From: Candidatus Peregrinibacteria bacterium GW2011_GWF2_43_17
GTDB taxonomy: Bacteria > Patescibacteriota > Gracilibacteria > UBA1369 > UBA12470
Direction: 5' to 3'
DNA: 64,000 bases
Assembly (NCBI GenBank): GCA_000999315.1
Contig: LCFW01000001.1
Coordinates: forward strand, 1-64,000
A program made the translations under genes and the position numbers. This document shows positions 41,459-50,332 of the stretch, one piece after another. Position 1 is the first letter of the stretch, and every line of letters begins with the position of its first letter. Under the pieces are notes generated by a model that did no database searches, had not been told where the DNA came from, and saw nothing but the letters and a program-made list of their open reading frames with translations.

Positions 41459-43998
41459 AATACGTGCGTTTCAGCGTTTCCGCCGATATATACCAGGTTC
41501 GTATTCGCGAATTCCAGGATTTCTTCGCTGGCGTAAAAGAGTTCTGTCGGCAGGTCCGGGTCGTTAACCGGCGTGCTCAAAACCATATAGTCGAATCCCG
41601 ATTCTTGAAAAGCCGCCATTATTTTTTCCGAATCTCCGTCCCAAGCGGTATATAAGCAATTAAAGAAATCAATATATCTGTCCGAGTAAACTCTGGTATT
41701 GTTTTGATCGATAAAAAACAATAAGGAAGCGTTGTTCGTTATATAGATGGTGTCTTCCGGGTTTGAATTTAATATATTTGCCAGATATTCGTGTTCGGGG
41801 AATCGGTTATTCGCGAACTCCGAGTCGTTTATCAGTCCTGCCAAATACGGAGCTGTCAATTTTGTTCGCGACAAGAACCAATTGGAACGGTTCCAGAATG
41901 ACATGAGCAGGAAAATTATTATGAGTGTCCACGTTAAGGTTCGGATTATTTTTTCTTTTGCTAGCAAATATTTAATCGCGATCGCCAGCCACATTAACAG
42001 GAATACGAATCCCGTTATTCCGTACCACAAAACCTGATTTGATATATAAAACCATATTATCCAATAAAAAATCCCTCCGGTTATAAATATTATCGGTATT
42101 TCCTCGCGGCGTTTAATGAAAGGTATTATTAATATCAACGGACAGATTGCCAAAAACAAGAATCCCGGATCGGTTGCCGGAGCCAGCGTGGAAGTGAGCA
42201 TGGTTATGTCCCATGGACCGCGCATGATCCCGAATAAATTATCCGTATCGAGTTCGTATTTCACATAATCTCCGGTTGCGTTTCCCGGTGATGAGCAGAT
42301 GGATGTGTCTATGTCGAATTCGTCGTATGAAATTTCGATTTTTTCTTCCGGCGGGTTTGACGACAAAACGTTGAATAAAGACGAAAAATCTTCATGTCCG
42401 GCAATGTTTATAGCGAACCATGGTAATATCGGCAAGGCTATGCCAAATATCATTACAGCGATACTTCCCAGCTTCCTTGTCAGTCCTCTTTTATTTTTTA
42501 GAATTATTATCACGATGCTGATCAAGAAAATGCCACCGGCGATCCAGTTAATCGGAGACGAGTAGCCCAATAACGCGAGTCCGAATAAAATGCCGCTGAT
42601 TGCGCATACTTCCCCCCATCTTTTCAGCAGTTGCGAGCTTGCTAGCAGTATCAACGTGATTACCAAAAGCGCCGCCGTCAGTTTTATGCTTAATGCGAAG
42701 CCGGTCAGTAATCCACTTAAGAGGAGCCATTTGATGTTTTTGTTTTCTCTCCATTGATCGAATGCGAATATGCTTAAAATTGAAAAGAAAAACAGCGGCA
42801 TCTCGACTTTGAGATCTATGTGACTGTGATAAAAAACGATCGGTAATGCGATAGTGATTGCGGATATTATCCATGCGATTTTTTCGTCCGAGTATTTTTT
42901 TACAAGGCTGAAAATTGCCAACGCTCCCATTGTCCCGTATAGAGATGTCAGTATTTGGGAAAGCGCGGTGTTTTTCGTGATTATCGTTCCGATGCTTTGT
43001 ATCAGCGAGAAAGCATAAATACCCCAGTCGGATCGCACGAGACTTCCGGATTCCGCCAATAAGCGAGGCATGTTCATGTACTGGATCAAATCGTCGAAAG
43101 CCGATGGCCATGGCGAAATCACTTGAATGAAGTTCCAAGCGCTGAAGAATATTATTAAAAGAATCGCTATAAGTTGAATGTATGGGATGTCTTTGATCGG
43201 TTTTGTTCTGTACGTGATAATTTCGCGAATTGTTTTTTTTGTTTCGTTATGCTTTATTCCGATTAGGATTGTCGGAATTACTCCCAGTATCAGCGTCAAG
43301 CCGAATATATTCAGTTTTCCCGCGACAGCCGCTGTTAACAATAGTAGGCTGCTTATCATGGTTCCCGCGCCCAACGACAGGAGTATCGGGTTTGGTATTT
43401 TTTGTTCTTTAAATATCGTTTTCAAGAATAACCATCCGTATATGAAAAAGATGGTTAAGCTCCAACCTGCGAGTAGCAAGTATTTGGTCAGGCTTAGAAT
43501 TATATTAAAAAGACCGTTAATCGGGTTGATGCTTTCGAAATACGGTGCTAAAGATTCCCAGTTTTCCGCGTATAGCTCTCGAGGGTTAGCGACGACCATG
43601 CCATCCGACAGTTCGATTTGGTCATAGGTGATTGACTCGCCTTGATATGTTTGCAGTATTTCGTTTGTTTCTATAATTGCAGGACCCCTGTAAATTTGAA
43701 AATCATCCCATACGAATCGGCTCCATGCCAATATTACAACCAGTATGAACGATGAAACTGCGATTGTCATAACGGAAAGTCCCTTATCGGATTTCGAGAA
43801 TTTTCTTATTGCGATTATCGGTATGACAAATAAAACCAATACGAAAAGCAGATATTTCAATCCGTCGGCGATCGTTAAATCCGGGTTGATCGGGCTTATG
43901 AAGTCTTGATGTTCGTAAAAATAGAATCCGGTTATAATGAATGACCACATCAGATACAATATTATTCCCGCGGTTGATTTTATCTTTTGATATAACAT
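41446..43998 (-). CDS. Large polytopic GT-C-type glycosyltransferase-like protein
   Basis: 850 residues with about 16-18 hydrophobic spans. After a short N-terminal hairpin comes an extracytoplasmic loop (about 105-165). The segment WPSAFDDLIQYMNMPRLLAE at about 300 resembles the acidic first-loop motif of GT-C enzymes (ArnT/PMT type), in which Asp residues bind the lipid-phosphosugar donor. The C-terminal domain (about 730-850) is soluble and extracytoplasmic. Such enzymes glycosylate proteins or lipids outside the membrane, and surface proteins of the adjoining cluster are natural candidates. Specificity cannot be read from sequence. Confidence 0.75.
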   Translation of the reverse strand: MLYQKIKSTAGIILYLMWSFIITGFYFYEHQDFISPINPDLTIADGLKYLLFVLVLFVIPIIAIRKFSKSDKGLSVMTIAVSSFILVVILAWSRFVWDDFQIYRGPAIIETNEILQTYQGESITYDQIELSDGMVVANPRELYAENWESLAPYFESINPINGLFNIILSLTKYLLLAGWSLTIFFIYGWLFLKTIFKEQKIPNPILLSLGAGTMISSLLLLTAAVAGKLNIFGLTLILGVIPTILIGIKHNETKKTIREIITYRTKPIKDIPYIQLIAILLIIFFSAWNFIQVISPWPSAFDDLIQYMNMPRLLAESGSLVRSDWGIYAFSLIQSIGTIITKNTALSQILTSLYGTMGALAIFSLVKKYSDEKIAWIISAITIALPIVFYHSHIDLKVEMPLFFFSILSIFAFDQWRENKNIKWLLLSGLLTGFALSIKLTAALLVITLILLASSQLLKRWGEVCAISGILFGLALLGYSSPINWIAGGIFLISIVIIILKNKRGLTRKLGSIAVMIFGIALPILPWFAINIAGHEDFSSLFNVLSSNPPEEKIEISYDEFDIDTSICSSPGNATGDYVKYELDTDNLFGIMRGPWDITMLTSTLAPATDPGFLFLAICPLILIIPFIKRREEIPIIFITGGIFYWIIWFYISNQVLWYGITGFVFLLMWLAIAIKYLLAKEKIIRTLTWTLIIIFLLMSFWNRSNWFLSRTKLTAPYLAGLINDSEFANNRFPEHEYLANILNSNPEDTIYITNNASLLFFIDQNNTRVYSDRYIDFFNCLYTAWDGDSEKIMAAFQESGFDYMVLSTPVNDPDLPTELFYASEEILEFANTNLVYIGGNAETHVFQIR

Positions 43999-44045
43999 TT
44001 TGTTCGATTATAAAACGGATAATAATCGGCGACTATAACGAACTA

Positions 44046-44074
44046 TTGACGAATCATGCGAATTGCCTTAAAAT
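44046..44074 (+). promoter_or_regulatory. Sigma70-type promoter
   Basis: TTGACG (44046-44051), 17-bp spacer, TAAAAT (44069-44074); ATG at 44106. The leader is A/T-rich without a Shine-Dalgarno sequence. Confidence 0.75.
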
Positions 44075-44105
44075 ACCCTCCTCGTAATATTTAACATACA
44101 ATTGT

Positions 44106-45035
44106 ATGACAATGGATTCACCAGGCCAACAGGGAGGGATATGTGAAGGATTGGACGAAACACAAATAGAAACATTGCGGGGACTTCTGAAAGCCGTAAT
44201 TTTTCAAGGAATCGATCCGCAAAGAATAAGAGAGTTGCTTTTGGATACGAATAACGCTTTAAGGATTACGGTAAGCCCTGGTGTGGAGTTGGTGGACCCG
44301 GTAAGCGATTTTCTTAATGGAGGGTTGGTTGTAGTTGTCAGTGATAACTTTTCGATTCGAACCGAACTGGGGATTATACCGGTTGGAGCAAATATGCATA
44401 TTGGTGAAAGGGTCGCCTTGGGGATATCCCAGGAAAGGGCAACGCAAGTAACGGTTGCCGCCAATGGAGAGATCATCGCCATTCCAAACACATTGGCGGA
44501 ATTGGGATTCACATTGGCGGAACTGAATCAAATTGGTTTAAATGTCCTGAGAAATCCTCAATTAAGAACGATAAATGCCGTAGCAGTTGAAACCGATGGG
44601 CTCAGACCCGGCGTATCGGAAGGGGTTGATCCGGGCAGTAATTTGATGGAATATTTTCAAAATCTGTTGCCGGGTGAAGAATTTGAGCCGTTGGAACTAA
44701 CTCGCGGAGTACTTCCAGAAAAACCCGGACATCTGTTGGTGATTACGGGTCCTATTGGGAATCCTATTCGTGTTAATGATAAACTAACCAGGCAGTTGGT
44801 TGCGTCTATAAGACCCCCCATCGTGGTTCATGAAACGATAGCGGTCGGTGGTGAGTCCACGGCAATTTTGATAGGGTCTTATGGCAATAGTGGGTTTTAT
44901 ATACCACTTACCGAAAATGTTCCCACATCGCGCACGGTGGAACAACAAGCAAGATTGATACGTATCGCTTTGGTGACGGGAGACGTAAAGCTTACAGATC
45001 AATCTGCGGCGATAGGAGATGCCCAGATGGGGTAG
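44106..45035 (+). CDS. Uncharacterised 309-residue protein, possible cNMP-binding-like roll
   Basis: No signal peptide or membrane span. Residues about 60-125 contain FLNGGLVVVVSDNFSIRTEL, then GANMHIGERVAL and RATQVTVAANGEIIAIP, reminiscent of the beta-roll of cyclic-nucleotide-binding domains (G-E then R-x-x-x-V-x-A spacing), though the phosphate-cassette Arg is uncertain. The C-terminal part (about 200-309) is strand-rich. No DNA-binding helix-turn-helix is seen. It sits alone between two promoters, just upstream of rnpB. Function unknown; the fold suggestion is weak. Confidence 0.65.
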   Translation: MTMDSPGQQGGICEGLDETQIETLRGLLKAVIFQGIDPQRIRELLLDTNNALRITVSPGVELVDPVSDFLNGGLVVVVSDNFSIRTELGIIPVGANMHIGERVALGISQERATQVTVAANGEIIAIPNTLAELGFTLAELNQIGLNVLRNPQLRTINAVAVETDGLRPGVSEGVDPGSNLMEYFQNLLPGEEFEPLELTRGVLPEKPGHLLVITGPIGNPIRVNDKLTRQLVASIRPPIVVHETIAVGGESTAILIGSYGNSGFYIPLTENVPTSRTVEQQARLIRIALVTGDVKLTDQSAAIGDAQMG

Positions 45036-45052
45036 TGGGGATTGTGTAATTC

Positions 45053-45061
45053 TGTTATAAT
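45053..45061 (+). promoter_or_regulatory. rnpB: Extended -10 promoter of rnpB
   Basis: TGTTATAAT, an extended -10 (TGnTATAAT), 7 bp before the first base of the RNase P RNA at 45069. No clear -35. Confidence 0.75.
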
Positions 45062-45068
45062 TATCTCG

Positions 45069-45469
45069 CAGTGTTCTTTGTAAATGCGCAGTTACCGGTT
45101 CCTTAATTGGGGCTGGAGGAAAGTCCGGACAATATAAGGAAAGGGAAGTCTCTAACGGAGATCGGTGCGGAACCTAACAAGACCGCATTAGGGAAAGTGC
45201 CACAGAGACAATACTATTTCTCACTTCGGTGAGAGAAAAAGGTGAAAAGTCCCGCTAAGCGGGGACATTATGCGTTTCTTTGGGGTCAAACCCCATGAAA
45301 CGGTCAGAAGTTGGTAAACCCTTCCCGTTGCAAGGTGAGACTGGTAATCAAGGACAACTTTTATCCTTAAAAGCTTGATTACTCACCGCTCGAGTTCGTC
45401 AGCAATGGCGAACCCAGACAGATGACTGCTTAAATACAAAATCCGGCTTATAGTTTATGGGGGACACTG
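45069..45469 (+). ncRNA. rnpB: RNase P RNA, bacterial type A-like
   Basis: Catalytic RNA of RNase P. Conserved blocks occur in order: GGGGCTGGAGGAAAGTCCGG (about 45111), GGGAAAGTGCCACAGAGACA (about 45191), GGTAAACCC and GTTGCAAGGTGAGA (about 45313-45343), and AGACAGATGACTGCT with ATCCGGCTTATAG near the end. The ends define helix P1: CAGTGTTCTTTGTAAA (45069-45084) pairs along its full 16 bases, counting G-U pairs, with TTTATGGGGGACACTG (45454-45469). A variable arm holds a palindrome also found in tilS and at 8742. The protein partner is rnpA (6083). Confidence 0.97.
45249..45266 (+). repeat. GTCCCGCTAAGCGGGGAC palindrome inside rnpB
   Basis: GTCCCGCT (45249-45256) and AGCGGGGAC (45258-45266) form a hairpin with one bulged G. 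The sequence differs by that one G from 8743-8759 and from the minus strand of 50751-50767. Confidence 0.75.
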
Positions 45470-45517
45470 TTTTGCTTCCGACCTGCTACTTTTCCCGCTT
45501 CAGGGACGTCGTTCTCA

Positions 45518-46123
45518 CTACTTTCCTAACTTCCCGAATTCTCTTTGAAAAAACAACGCCGTTTGCAAGCAGTCGCGAGCCTTTTCGTTTTCAGGTTCGA
45601 CTTGGATGGCGTGATTGAGAAGTTTTATTGTGCGTTCGAATTTTTTCTCATTCAAATAACAGACCGAGAGGTCGCAAATAATGAGAACGTCGTCCGGCGA
45701 TATTGCGAGAGCTCTTTCCATTAGGACGAGACCTTTTGTTCTGTTTTCGCCGTGGAAAATCGACCAGCCCAGACATCTTAATATTTCCGGGTGGTTGGGT
45801 TGAATTTTGTAAGCTTCTTCAAGATGGCTTATTGATCTCCTGAAATCGCCTGTCGAAGAGTAGGTGAATCCTATCAAATAGTGTGCGTTGGCGCTTCTCG
45901 GATTTAGTTTAAGAGCGCGAGTGAGTGATTTTAATGCTTTGTCGAATTCTCGCAGACTTAAGTAATTGTCGCCGAGTTCTTCATAAGCTTCGGCACATTC
46001 AAGGTCGTTAAGCAAGATTTTTTGGCAAATTGAAATAGCTTCTTGATGTTTGCCTTGAAGTTTCAACTTGTCGGCTTCGATAAGCGGATCTTGGTATGAT
46101 GTAGTTTGATTGTCGTCGTACAT
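45518..46123 (-). CDS. Tetratricopeptide-repeat protein
   Basis: 201 residues composed of about five TPR units from residue 14 to 195, for example AEAYEELGDNYLSLREFDKA and ANAHYLIGFTYSSTGDFRRS, with the W/L-G-Y-A-F-A/P spacing of the repeat. No signal peptide, so a cytoplasmic protein-protein interaction scaffold. It has its own extended -10 promoter and ends 48 bp from the 3' end of rnpB on the opposite strand. Confidence 0.9.
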   Translation of the reverse strand: MYDDNQTTSYQDPLIEADKLKLQGKHQEAISICQKILLNDLECAEAYEELGDNYLSLREFDKALKSLTRALKLNPRSANAHYLIGFTYSSTGDFRRSISHLEEAYKIQPNHPEILRCLGWSIFHGENRTKGLVLMERALAISPDDVLIICDLSVCYLNEKKFERTIKLLNHAIQVEPENEKARDCLQTALFFQREFGKLGK

Positions 46124-46155
46124 TTGGAAGGATTTTCTTTTCTTTAAATCCCTCC

Positions 46156-46164
46156 ATTATATCA
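46156..46164 (-). promoter_or_regulatory. Extended -10 promoter of the TPR gene
   Basis: Minus strand TGATATAAT (46156-46164), 32 bp before the ATG at 46123. Confidence 0.6.
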
Positions 46165-46176
46165 GAAAATCAGGAG

Positions 46177-47268
46177 TCATTCAATCGAATTGCAGAAGAT
46201 TTGTTCATCAATGGTCGTTTCGTTATATATGTCAGTGCTGACAAGTTCGCCTTGTTCCTTGATTATATCTTTCATCTCTTCAGTCATACTTGCGAAGTCG
46301 TCATTGTCTTCCGTGGCGCTGCCATATAATTCTGAAACCATGCTTGAGAAATAATACGAGATTCCTGTGTCGATTCCCTCGGTATGCTCCATGGAATAGA
46401 TGCTATTTAAAGGCATGTCGTAGTCATAAAGATGTCTCAAAATCATTTCGATATTACTTTCTGACAAATTGTAAATTGCCGTTTCTCCCGAATTATCATT
46501 GTTGTTCCAGCTAAGTTCTGTTTTTCCGGTTTCACAAATCAAGAATTCCGAATGAAAATTTTCGTCGTCGTAATAATATTTTAAGACGATATTTTCTTCG
46601 TTTTCCGATCCAATAATATTGTGGTACCAATTGTCATCTCTCCATTCCGACCATGAGTCCCACCAGAAGCCGTTATATATTATTTTTGCAGCCTCTCCGC
46701 GTGTTAGAAAACTATCGGGTTCGAATTTCCATATTTCGTTATTGTGTCCGCTTATTAACCCCAGATTGTAAGCGGTCATAATATAAGGTGTTTGCGATTC
46801 ATCCGTTACGTCGTGGAAAATATTATAAAAAATATTTCCTTCGTCATATTCAAAATATGTTTTGTTGAACCACCATTCTAAAGCCTCGGCTCTGGTAATC
46901 GGGTCGTTTGGTCGAAATTCTTCTAGCTCCATATTTATAATGCCGAAGCTATTTGCTTTTTCAAAATATGGATAATACCATTCTTCAGGTGCGTCGGGCT
47001 CTGTATAAAAAATAGATTTTACTAAAAGTATTTTTAAGAATTCTGCTCGCGTGATTGGTTGATCCGGGCGGAAATCACCGTTATAGCCGGTAATTGTCGG
47101 CTCTGCATTGTAGCTGTCATAAAACAGCTCATAAAGCTCGGTGATGTATTCTTGAGCCCAATGATTTTCAATATCATGAAAAGGGAGTGTTTCTTCCGTG
47201 GCATAAGATATTGAAGTTGTAGCGAGTAGGATGATTAACGAGGTAATTACGCAGGTGATTTTCCTCAT
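46177..47268 (-). CDS. Secreted protein with three SLH domains and unknown C-terminal domain
   Basis: 363 residues. A signal peptide ending SYAT is followed by three SLH repeats (about 28-85, 88-145, 150-205), each with ITGYNGDFRPDQPITRAEFL-like cores. These repeats anchor proteins to the secondary cell-wall polymer. Residues 215-363 are acidic and unrecognised. It overlaps galU by 4 bp and is last in the RNHCP-tilS-ftsH-hsp20-galU run. Together with the SLH-RlpA protein at 3362 it implies a cell-wall polymer that SLH domains can bind. Confidence 0.9.
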   Translation of the reverse strand: MRKITCVITSLIILLATTSISYATEETLPFHDIENHWAQEYITELYELFYDSYNAEPTITGYNGDFRPDQPITRAEFLKILLVKSIFYTEPDAPEEWYYPYFEKANSFGIINMELEEFRPNDPITRAEALEWWFNKTYFEYDEGNIFYNIFHDVTDESQTPYIMTAYNLGLISGHNNEIWKFEPDSFLTRGEAAKIIYNGFWWDSWSEWRDDNWYHNIIGSENEENIVLKYYYDDENFHSEFLICETGKTELSWNNNDNSGETAIYNLSESNIEMILRHLYDYDMPLNSIYSMEHTEGIDTGISYYFSSMVSELYGSATEDNDDFASMTEEMKDIIKEQGELVSTDIYNETTIDEQIFCNSIE

Positions 47269-48128
47269 ATCTTTTTTGATTTTAAAAATTTTGTTAAATC
47301 ATTTTTAAGGTCCGGTCTTTTTAATGCAAAATCTATGGTCGCTTTTATTAAGCCGAGTTTGTCGCCCGTGTCATACCTCGTTCCTTCGAGTTCGCAGGCG
47401 TATATTTTTTGTTCTTTCAAGAGTGAGCGAAAGCCGTCTATAAGCCTGATCTCTCCGTCTTTATGAGAAGACTTGGCTTTTTCAAGATGTTTGAAAATTT
47501 CAGGTGTACAGATGTATTTGCCGATAATGCCTAAGTTTGACGGAGCGTTTTCCGGTTTCGGTTTTTCAACCAAAGATTTTACTTCATGAGTTCTGCCTTT
47601 GCTTGAAAGCGGTTCGATAACGCCGTAACTTTCGGTATCTCCTTTCGGGATTTTTTCAACTGCGATTATGGATGATTTCGTTTGTTCGTATAAATCGATA
47701 AGTTGTTTTAATGCCGGCACTTTCCCGTCGACGATGTCGTCTCCGAAAAGGACTGCGAAAGGTTCATCGCCGACAACTTCTTTTGCGCATAAAATTGCGT
47801 GGCCGTCGCCGAGAGGTTCGGGTTGGCGAATGTAAATGAATTTCGCGAGTTTTTCGATTTTTTTAACCTCTTTGAGGAGGGCTGTTTTGCCTTTTTCGAC
47901 GAGATTGTATTCGAGCTCGAAAGAGTGATCGAAGTGATCCTCGATGGCTCTTTTGCCTCGACCAGTGATGATTATTATTTCGGTGATGCCGGAATTTACC
48001 GCTTCCTCGACTATATATTGTATGACCGGCTTATCCACGATGGGAAGCATCTCTTTCGGGAGTGTTTTTGTTGCCGGAAGAAATCTTGTTCCGAAACCTG
48101 CCGCGGGCAGTACAGCTTTTCGTATCAT
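47265..48128 (-). CDS. galU: UTP-glucose-1-phosphate uridylyltransferase
   Basis: Makes UDP-glucose for glycans and glycolipids. 287 residues with the nucleotidyltransferase signature AAGFGTRFLPATKTLPKEML near the N-terminus, KPVIQYIVEEA, FAVLFGDDIV for metal and nucleotide, and LVEKPKPENAPSNLGIIGKY. Complete and of normal length. Follows hsp20 by 4 bp; feeds precursors to the surface glycan enzymes at 28421 and elsewhere. Confidence 0.96.
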   Translation of the reverse strand: MIRKAVLPAAGFGTRFLPATKTLPKEMLPIVDKPVIQYIVEEAVNSGITEIIIITGRGKRAIEDHFDHSFELEYNLVEKGKTALLKEVKKIEKLAKFIYIRQPEPLGDGHAILCAKEVVGDEPFAVLFGDDIVDGKVPALKQLIDLYEQTKSSIIAVEKIPKGDTESYGVIEPLSSKGRTHEVKSLVEKPKPENAPSNLGIIGKYICTPEIFKHLEKAKSSHKDGEIRLIDGFRSLLKEQKIYACELEGTRYDTGDKLGLIKATIDFALKRPDLKNDLTKFLKSKKI

Positions 48129-48132
48129 GGTG

Positions 48133-48489
48133 TTAGCTTTTTTTAATTTTTACAATGCGCGTTTTTATGCGCTCGACTCGCGGAATTTTTATTACGAGTA
48201 TGTTGTTTTTGAATTCGGCATCAACCTTGGTTGTGTCGACATCTTCCGGTAGAACGATTGAGCGCGAGAACATTCCCCAAAAACATTCTTGAATAAAGCA
48301 GTCCTCTTTATTGAGCGTTGTGCCGTTTGATCTTTCGCCTTTAATGGTGAGAACATTGTCCGTGACGGTTATCGAGACGTCTTCGGGTTTTACTCCGGCG
48401 ACGGGTGCTACCACTGCGATTTCGTCTTTGCCTTGAAAGACGTCAACCGACAGCTGACCTTCAGGGTTTTTTTGTATATTGGTTTTCAT
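48133..48489 (-). CDS. Small heat-shock protein (Hsp20/alpha-crystallin)
   Basis: 118-residue holdase chaperone. The alpha-crystallin domain covers about 20-118: VAPVAGVKPEDVSITVTDNV, LTIKGER, FSRSIVLPEDVDTTKVDAEF and the final NNILVIKIPR, which is a variant of the GxLxIxxPK motif. The N-terminal arm is short. It overlaps the ftsH stop by 4 bp, so protease and chaperone are co-expressed, consistent with a stress-response operon. Confidence 0.94.
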   Translation of the reverse strand: MKTNIQKNPEGQLSVDVFQGKDEIAVVAPVAGVKPEDVSITVTDNVLTIKGERSNGTTLNKEDCFIQECFWGMFSRSIVLPEDVDTTKVDAEFKNNILVIKIPRVERIKTRIVKIKKS

Positions 48490-50318
48490 GGGAGTTTTAA
48501 GTTAAGAGTGCTAGTCGTGTCAAATAGTTTGATGAACTCTTTTCTGTCGAGGGTCTCCTCTTTTATTAAAGTTTTTGCGATTTCGTGCAGTTGTTTTTCG
48601 TGTTTTTTCAAAATTTCCGTTGCTTGTTTGAGCGCTTTTTCCACGATTGATCTTACCATCGCATCTATTTTTGAAGCTATTTCTTCGGAGTAGGTGCGCA
48701 TATGTTTAAAATCTTTTCCCAAGAAAATTTCGTCGTTGTTATCTCCGAAAATTGTTGGACCGAGGTCGCTCATGCCGTATTTCGTGACCATTTTGTGAGC
48801 GATTTTCGTGGCTCGTTCAAGGTCGTTTGAAGGGCCGGTCGAAACTTCACCGAACATCATTTTTTCCGTGGCGTATCCACCAAGCAGAGAAGCGAGTTCG
48901 TTTTCGAATTTCGTTTTTGAATATAGGTGCTTGTCTTCTTCAGGCAGGAACCATGTGACGCCGAGAGCCATGCCTCGTGATATTATCGAGATCTTATGGA
49001 TAGGGTCGCATTCCGGGAGGAGGTGACCGACTATCGCGTGCCCGGTTTCGTGATATGCCGTGATCTCTTTTTCTTTTGCTGAAAGTACGCGCGATTTTCT
49101 TTCCGGGCCCATTACGACTTTTTCTATTGAAATTTCAAGGTCGTGTTGAGTTACGGATTTTTTATTGTTTTTTGCGGCCAGAATCGCGGCTTCGTTTGCC
49201 AGATTTTCCAAATCCGCTCCGGAGAAGCCAGGTGTTTGGCGCGCTATCCTTTCGAGTTCGGTGTTTTTTGCGAGAGGTTTGTTGCGAGTGTGAATTTTCA
49301 GTATTTCGGTGCGATCTTCGATGTCGGGTGTATCTATGACAACTCTTCGGTCGAAGCGGCCCGGTCTTAGCAGTGCCGGGTCGAGAACATCGGGTCTGTT
49401 TGTTGCCGCCATTACGATTACGTTTGTGTCTTGTTCAAAGCCGTCCATTTCCGTGAGGATTTGATTGAGAGTTTGTTCTCTTTCGTCGTGTCCTCCGCCC
49501 ATGCCCGCGCCTCTGTGTCTGCCGACAGCGTCAATTTCATCTATGAAAACTATACATGGTGCATTTCTTTTTGCTTTCTTGAATAGGTCGCGGACGCGAC
49601 TTGCGCCGACACCCACGAACATTTCCACGAATTCGGAACCGGATATATTAAAGAATGGAACGTTCGCTTCTCCGGCTACCGCTCTTGCCATTAATGTTTT
49701 GCCCGTGCCCGGTTGGCCGATCAAGATGACACCTTTCGGGATTTTCGCTCCCATCGAGGTGTATTTGCTCGGGTTTTTTAAGAAATCAACAATCTCGATC
49801 AACTCTTCTTTTGCTTCTCTTGCGCCAGCGACGTCTTTGAAAGTGGTTTTTTTCTTCTCCGGATCCGCGATGCGCGCTTGAGATTTGCCGAACGATAGAG
49901 CTTGGTTATTCGAGCTTGCGGCGGATTTCATCATGAATAGTAGGAACCCGATAATTAGTATGAAAGGTATCAGCGATACCGCGAGTTCCATCCATATGTT
50001 ATTCGAAGTGGTGTCAATAACTTCCATGGCGATTCCGTCGGTTTTTGCGGGATCAACGGTCGCGAGAACTTCGGATAATGTTTGTCCGGACTCTTTTATC
50101 GTGTAGAAGTTCGCTCCTCCTGTTGTCGTGTAGTCGATTTTGTTGCTTGAAACTTGGATTGTCTCGACGATTTCGGAATTTATATCGCTTAAAAACGTAT
50201 CGAGTGTGACTTTTTCGGGTGATTGCGGGCTCGGATTGAAAAATACATACAGTGCCGTCAGGACCAGAGTGATTACGACAATATATCCGAGTGTTGAAGA
50301 TTTTTTTTGTTGTGCCAT
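48486..50318 (-). CDS. ftsH: ATP-dependent zinc metalloprotease FtsH
   Basis: Membrane-anchored AAA+ protease for quality control. 610 residues: two N-terminal membrane spans (about 10-26 and 111-129) flanking a small extracytoplasmic domain; the AAA module with Walker [10 protein letters not shown], Walker [12 protein letters not shown] and the SRH region; and the M41 protease domain with zinc motif HETGH and a distal Asp in the [17 protein letters not shown] region. The C-terminus is standard. Lies 14 bp after tilS, the same neighbour order as in many bacteria. Confidence 0.97.
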   Translation of the reverse strand: MAQQKKSSTLGYIVVITLVLTALYVFFNPSPQSPEKVTLDTFLSDINSEIVETIQVSSNKIDYTTTGGANFYTIKESGQTLSEVLATVDPAKTDGIAMEVIDTTSNNIWMELAVSLIPFILIIGFLLFMMKSAASSNNQALSFGKSQARIADPEKKKTTFKDVAGAREAKEELIEIVDFLKNPSKYTSMGAKIPKGVILIGQPGTGKTLMARAVAGEANVPFFNISGSEFVEMFVGVGASRVRDLFKKAKRNAPCIVFIDEIDAVGRHRGAGMGGGHDEREQTLNQILTEMDGFEQDTNVIVMAATNRPDVLDPALLRPGRFDRRVVIDTPDIEDRTEILKIHTRNKPLAKNTELERIARQTPGFSGADLENLANEAAILAAKNNKKSVTQHDLEISIEKVVMGPERKSRVLSAKEKEITAYHETGHAIVGHLLPECDPIHKISIISRGMALGVTWFLPEEDKHLYSKTKFENELASLLGGYATEKMMFGEVSTGPSNDLERATKIAHKMVTKYGMSDLGPTIFGDNNDEIFLGKDFKHMRTYSEEIASKIDAMVRSIVEKALKQATEILKKHEKQLHEIAKTLIKEETLDRKEFIKLFDTTSTLNLKLP

Positions 50319-50332
50319 TTCGGTTTTGGAGG

